This document shows, piece by piece, positions 62,759 to 64,000 of a stretch of DNA of 64,000 nt. Origin of the DNA: Erysipelotrichaceae bacterium (GTDB taxonomy: Bacteria; Bacillota_I; Bacilli_A; Erysipelotrichales; Erysipelotrichaceae); the NCBI GenBank assembly GCA_017431825.1, contig JAFRKI010000001.1:106472-170471 (forward strand). The letters run 5' to 3'. The position numbers were made by a program, and so were the translations under genes. Positions within the stretch are counted from its first letter, which is position 1. Each line of letters begins with the position of its first letter. The notes below the pieces were generated by a model. The model did not search any database, was not told the origin of the DNA, and was given only the letters and a program-made list of their open reading frames with translations.

Positions 62759-63808
62759 TTAGAAAGCAGTTGGAACGTTGATGGAACCATCAGCGATACC
62801 AGCCTGGATTTCCTTAACAGCTTCTAACTGTTCAGGAGTGAATACAGCGTTGGTTGCAGCAGTGATAGCAGCACCTACGTAACCACCGTTAACACCAAGT
62901 CTGTAGTTCTGACCATACTCGAGAGTACCGTCTAATTCCTTCTTTAAGGTATCGTAGAAGCCCTGGTTAACGTTCTTGGTCATTGAAGTGATGGTCTTTT
63001 CAGCCTTTGCGGTTTCACCAGCAGCTTCCCACATAGCACCCTGGTCACCATCAACACCGATTACGTATACATCAGGATATTCAAGAGCAGCTTCGAATAC
63101 ACCTAAACCGGCAGAACCGCCGCATGCGAATACGACGTCAACGCCCTGAGAATAAGATGCACCGGCAACGTCTTTACCTCTTGAAGGATCAGAGAAGGAA
63201 TCCATCCAGGTCTCATCAACTACGATGTCAGGATTGTAAGCCTTAGCACCAGCTTCATAACCGGCGAAGAAGTCTAATAATACGGTGTTAGACATACCGC
63301 CGCAGAATGAGATGTGGTTGGTCTTGGAAGCCATAGCAGCCATGTAACCTACAACGTAAGAACCTTCGTTCTGCTTGAACAGTAAAGAAATAACGTTTTC
63401 TCTAGGGTTAGCATCGAAGTCCCACTGTTCATCATAGAACCAGACCTTCTGGTCAGGATATTCTTCTGTCAGTTCAACAGTCATGCCTAACATATCATAA
63501 GTACCAACGATGATGATGTCATATTCTTCAGACATGAATGCGTTTTCTAACTGAGATCTCCAGGTAGTGTCATCATAGGTGAATTCAAGGATCTTGGTCT
63601 CAACTTTGTCGCCAAAGTCTCTTTCGATCCATTCCATACCTTCAGAACCGGAATCGAAGAAAGATTTGTCGCCTCTGGTACCGTTGATACAGTAAGCGAT
63701 AGTCAGCTTTTCATCAGCTGGTTCAGGTTCAGGTTCGCCACCCTTCTGGCAGCCAACAAGAGCGAAAACCATGAAGCAAGCTAATAAGATAGTTAAAAGT
63801 TTTTTCAT
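62759..63808 (-). CDS. bmpA: BMP-family nucleoside-binding lipoprotein
   Basis: A 349-residue lipoprotein: signal with lipobox LVGC, an acidic Glu/Pro linker, and a basic-membrane-protein domain (AYCINGTRGDKSFFDSG, ISFCGGMSN, VIGVDGDQGAMWE). BMP/NupN proteins bind purine and pyrimidine nucleosides outside the membrane. Codon use appears biased as in a highly expressed gene. GGAG lies before the ATG. Confidence 0.95.
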   Translation of the reverse strand: MKKLLTILLACFMVFALVGCQKGGEPEPEPADEKLTIAYCINGTRGDKSFFDSGSEGMEWIERDFGDKVETKILEFTYDDTTWRSQLENAFMSEEYDIIIVGTYDMLGMTVELTEEYPDQKVWFYDEQWDFDANPRENVISLLFKQNEGSYVVGYMAAMASKTNHISFCGGMSNTVLLDFFAGYEAGAKAYNPDIVVDETWMDSFSDPSRGKDVAGASYSQGVDVVFACGGSAGLGVFEAALEYPDVYVIGVDGDQGAMWEAAGETAKAEKTITSMTKNVNQGFYDTLKKELDGTLEYGQNYRLGVNGGYVGAAITAATNAVFTPEQLEAVKEIQAGIADGSINVPTAF

Positions 63809-63825
63809 TATTTTCTCCTTCTTTT

Positions 63826-63874
63826 GTACACTCTGTACGTATCAATTATATGCTTTTTGAACCTCGTTTGACAA
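63826..63874 (-). promoter_or_regulatory. bmpA promoter with GTACA-GAG-TGTAC repeat
   Basis: TTGTCA (63869-63874), 18 bp, TATAAT (63845-63850) on the minus strand. The perfect inverted repeat GTACA-N3-TGTAC (63826-63838) lies in the early transcribed region and could be an operator for a nucleoside-responsive regulator. Confidence 0.7.
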
Positions 63875-63897
63875 GAATAATTGTGATACTTTTCCCA

Positions 63898-63927
63898 TAA
63901 ATAAAGGGTACTTTATGCAAGTACCCT
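63898..63927 (-). terminator. Terminator of the gene upstream of bmpA
   Basis: AGGGTACTT/AAGTACCCT with a 5-base loop and TTTATTTAT tail on the minus strand. Confidence 0.75.
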
Positions 63928-63979
63928 CAATATCGTGTATTTGTCTTAAAATACCGGTGTTTTTATTACGGATATATCC

Positions 63980-64000
63980 CTATTTCAGCGCCCTGGCAAC
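63980..64000 (-). CDS. Possible 3' end of an upstream gene
   Basis: Minus-strand reading ends V-A-R-A-L-K and a TAG stop, about 50 bp before a terminator. It is consistent with the tail of a gene outside the window but too short to support. Confidence 0.3.
   Translation of the reverse strand, partial: VARALK

Noticed and set aside
63980..64000. Naming the gene that ends at the right edge
   Set aside because: Only six codons and a stop are inside the window.

Overview
This 64-kb window reads as chromosomal DNA of a low-to-mid GC Bacillota. The class Erysipelotrichia is my best guess, an inference from overall gene content rather than from a marker search. Supporting points are an L27 with a cleavable N-terminal extension next to the processing protease Prp, a short Gram-positive DnaE, tandem FemX-type peptidoglycan transferases, a T-box leader, an HdiR/LexA-like S24 repressor beside dinB, and a CsoR-controlled copper operon. 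I see no phage, insertion sequence, plasmid or CRISPR region. Gene density is high and most intergenic gaps hold terminators, promoters or regulatory elements.

Layout. 0-5 kb: end of a tRNA, then minus-strand enzymes (zinc-ribbon membrane protein, flavodoxin-fold protein, VOC protein, YtcJ-like amidohydrolase, HAD phosphatase, DeoD). 4.8-10 kb: a lipoprotein class-B sortase, then a polar amino-acid ABC operon ending in an M14 carboxypeptidase. Its leader has a T-box and, between T-box and first gene, a 12-codon ORF with five Arg codons. 10-16 kb: hydrolase, PepO, tRNA-Ser, and murG-murB-divIB. 16-19 kb: divergent S24 repressor and dinB around two operator-like palindromes, a small unknown ORF, trxB. 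19-25 kb: housekeeping genes (lipoprotein, MBL hydrolase, rpmG, ruvAB, obgE, rpmA-prp-rplU with an L21 leader). 25-32 kb: dnaE, a two-component system, a TrmN6-like methyltransferase, an SPFH protein. 32-35.7 kb: copA-csoR-ispG. 35.7-45.9 kb: exporter, DUF2804 protein, WYL regulator, polysaccharide deacetylase, threonine aldolase, cspA, and a GlpA-like/GlpB-like/DUF1667 redox operon. 46-50.7 kb: two FemX-like transferases, tRNA-Thr, M20 peptidase, MBL protein. 50.7-63.8 kb: a nucleoside salvage region (Add, three nucleoside hydrolases, uridine-phosphorylase-like enzyme, PsuG/PsuK, a ribokinase-like kinase, and a BmpA/NupOPQ importer).

How the genes work together. The last 13 kb form a coherent pathway: BmpA and NupOPQ import nucleosides; Add deaminates adenosine; hydrolases and phosphorylases release bases and (deoxy)ribose or its 1-phosphate; a ribokinase-like enzyme can phosphorylate ribose; PsuK and PsuG recover uracil and ribose-5-phosphate from pseudouridine. 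The T-box operon looks like arginine (or other polar amino acid) uptake coupled to peptide trimming.

Most unusual features: (1) at least thirteen genes have a good -10 box only 6-8 nt before the start codon and no Shine-Dalgarno sequence, so they look leaderless; this also corrects several start codons. (2) The T-box leader is followed by an Arg-rich leader peptide. (3) copA carries an in-frame C-terminal copper-chaperone domain with its own strong Shine-Dalgarno and ATG. (4) ispG, an Fe-S enzyme, is translationally coupled to csoR in the copper operon. (5) A sortase has a lipoprotein signal.
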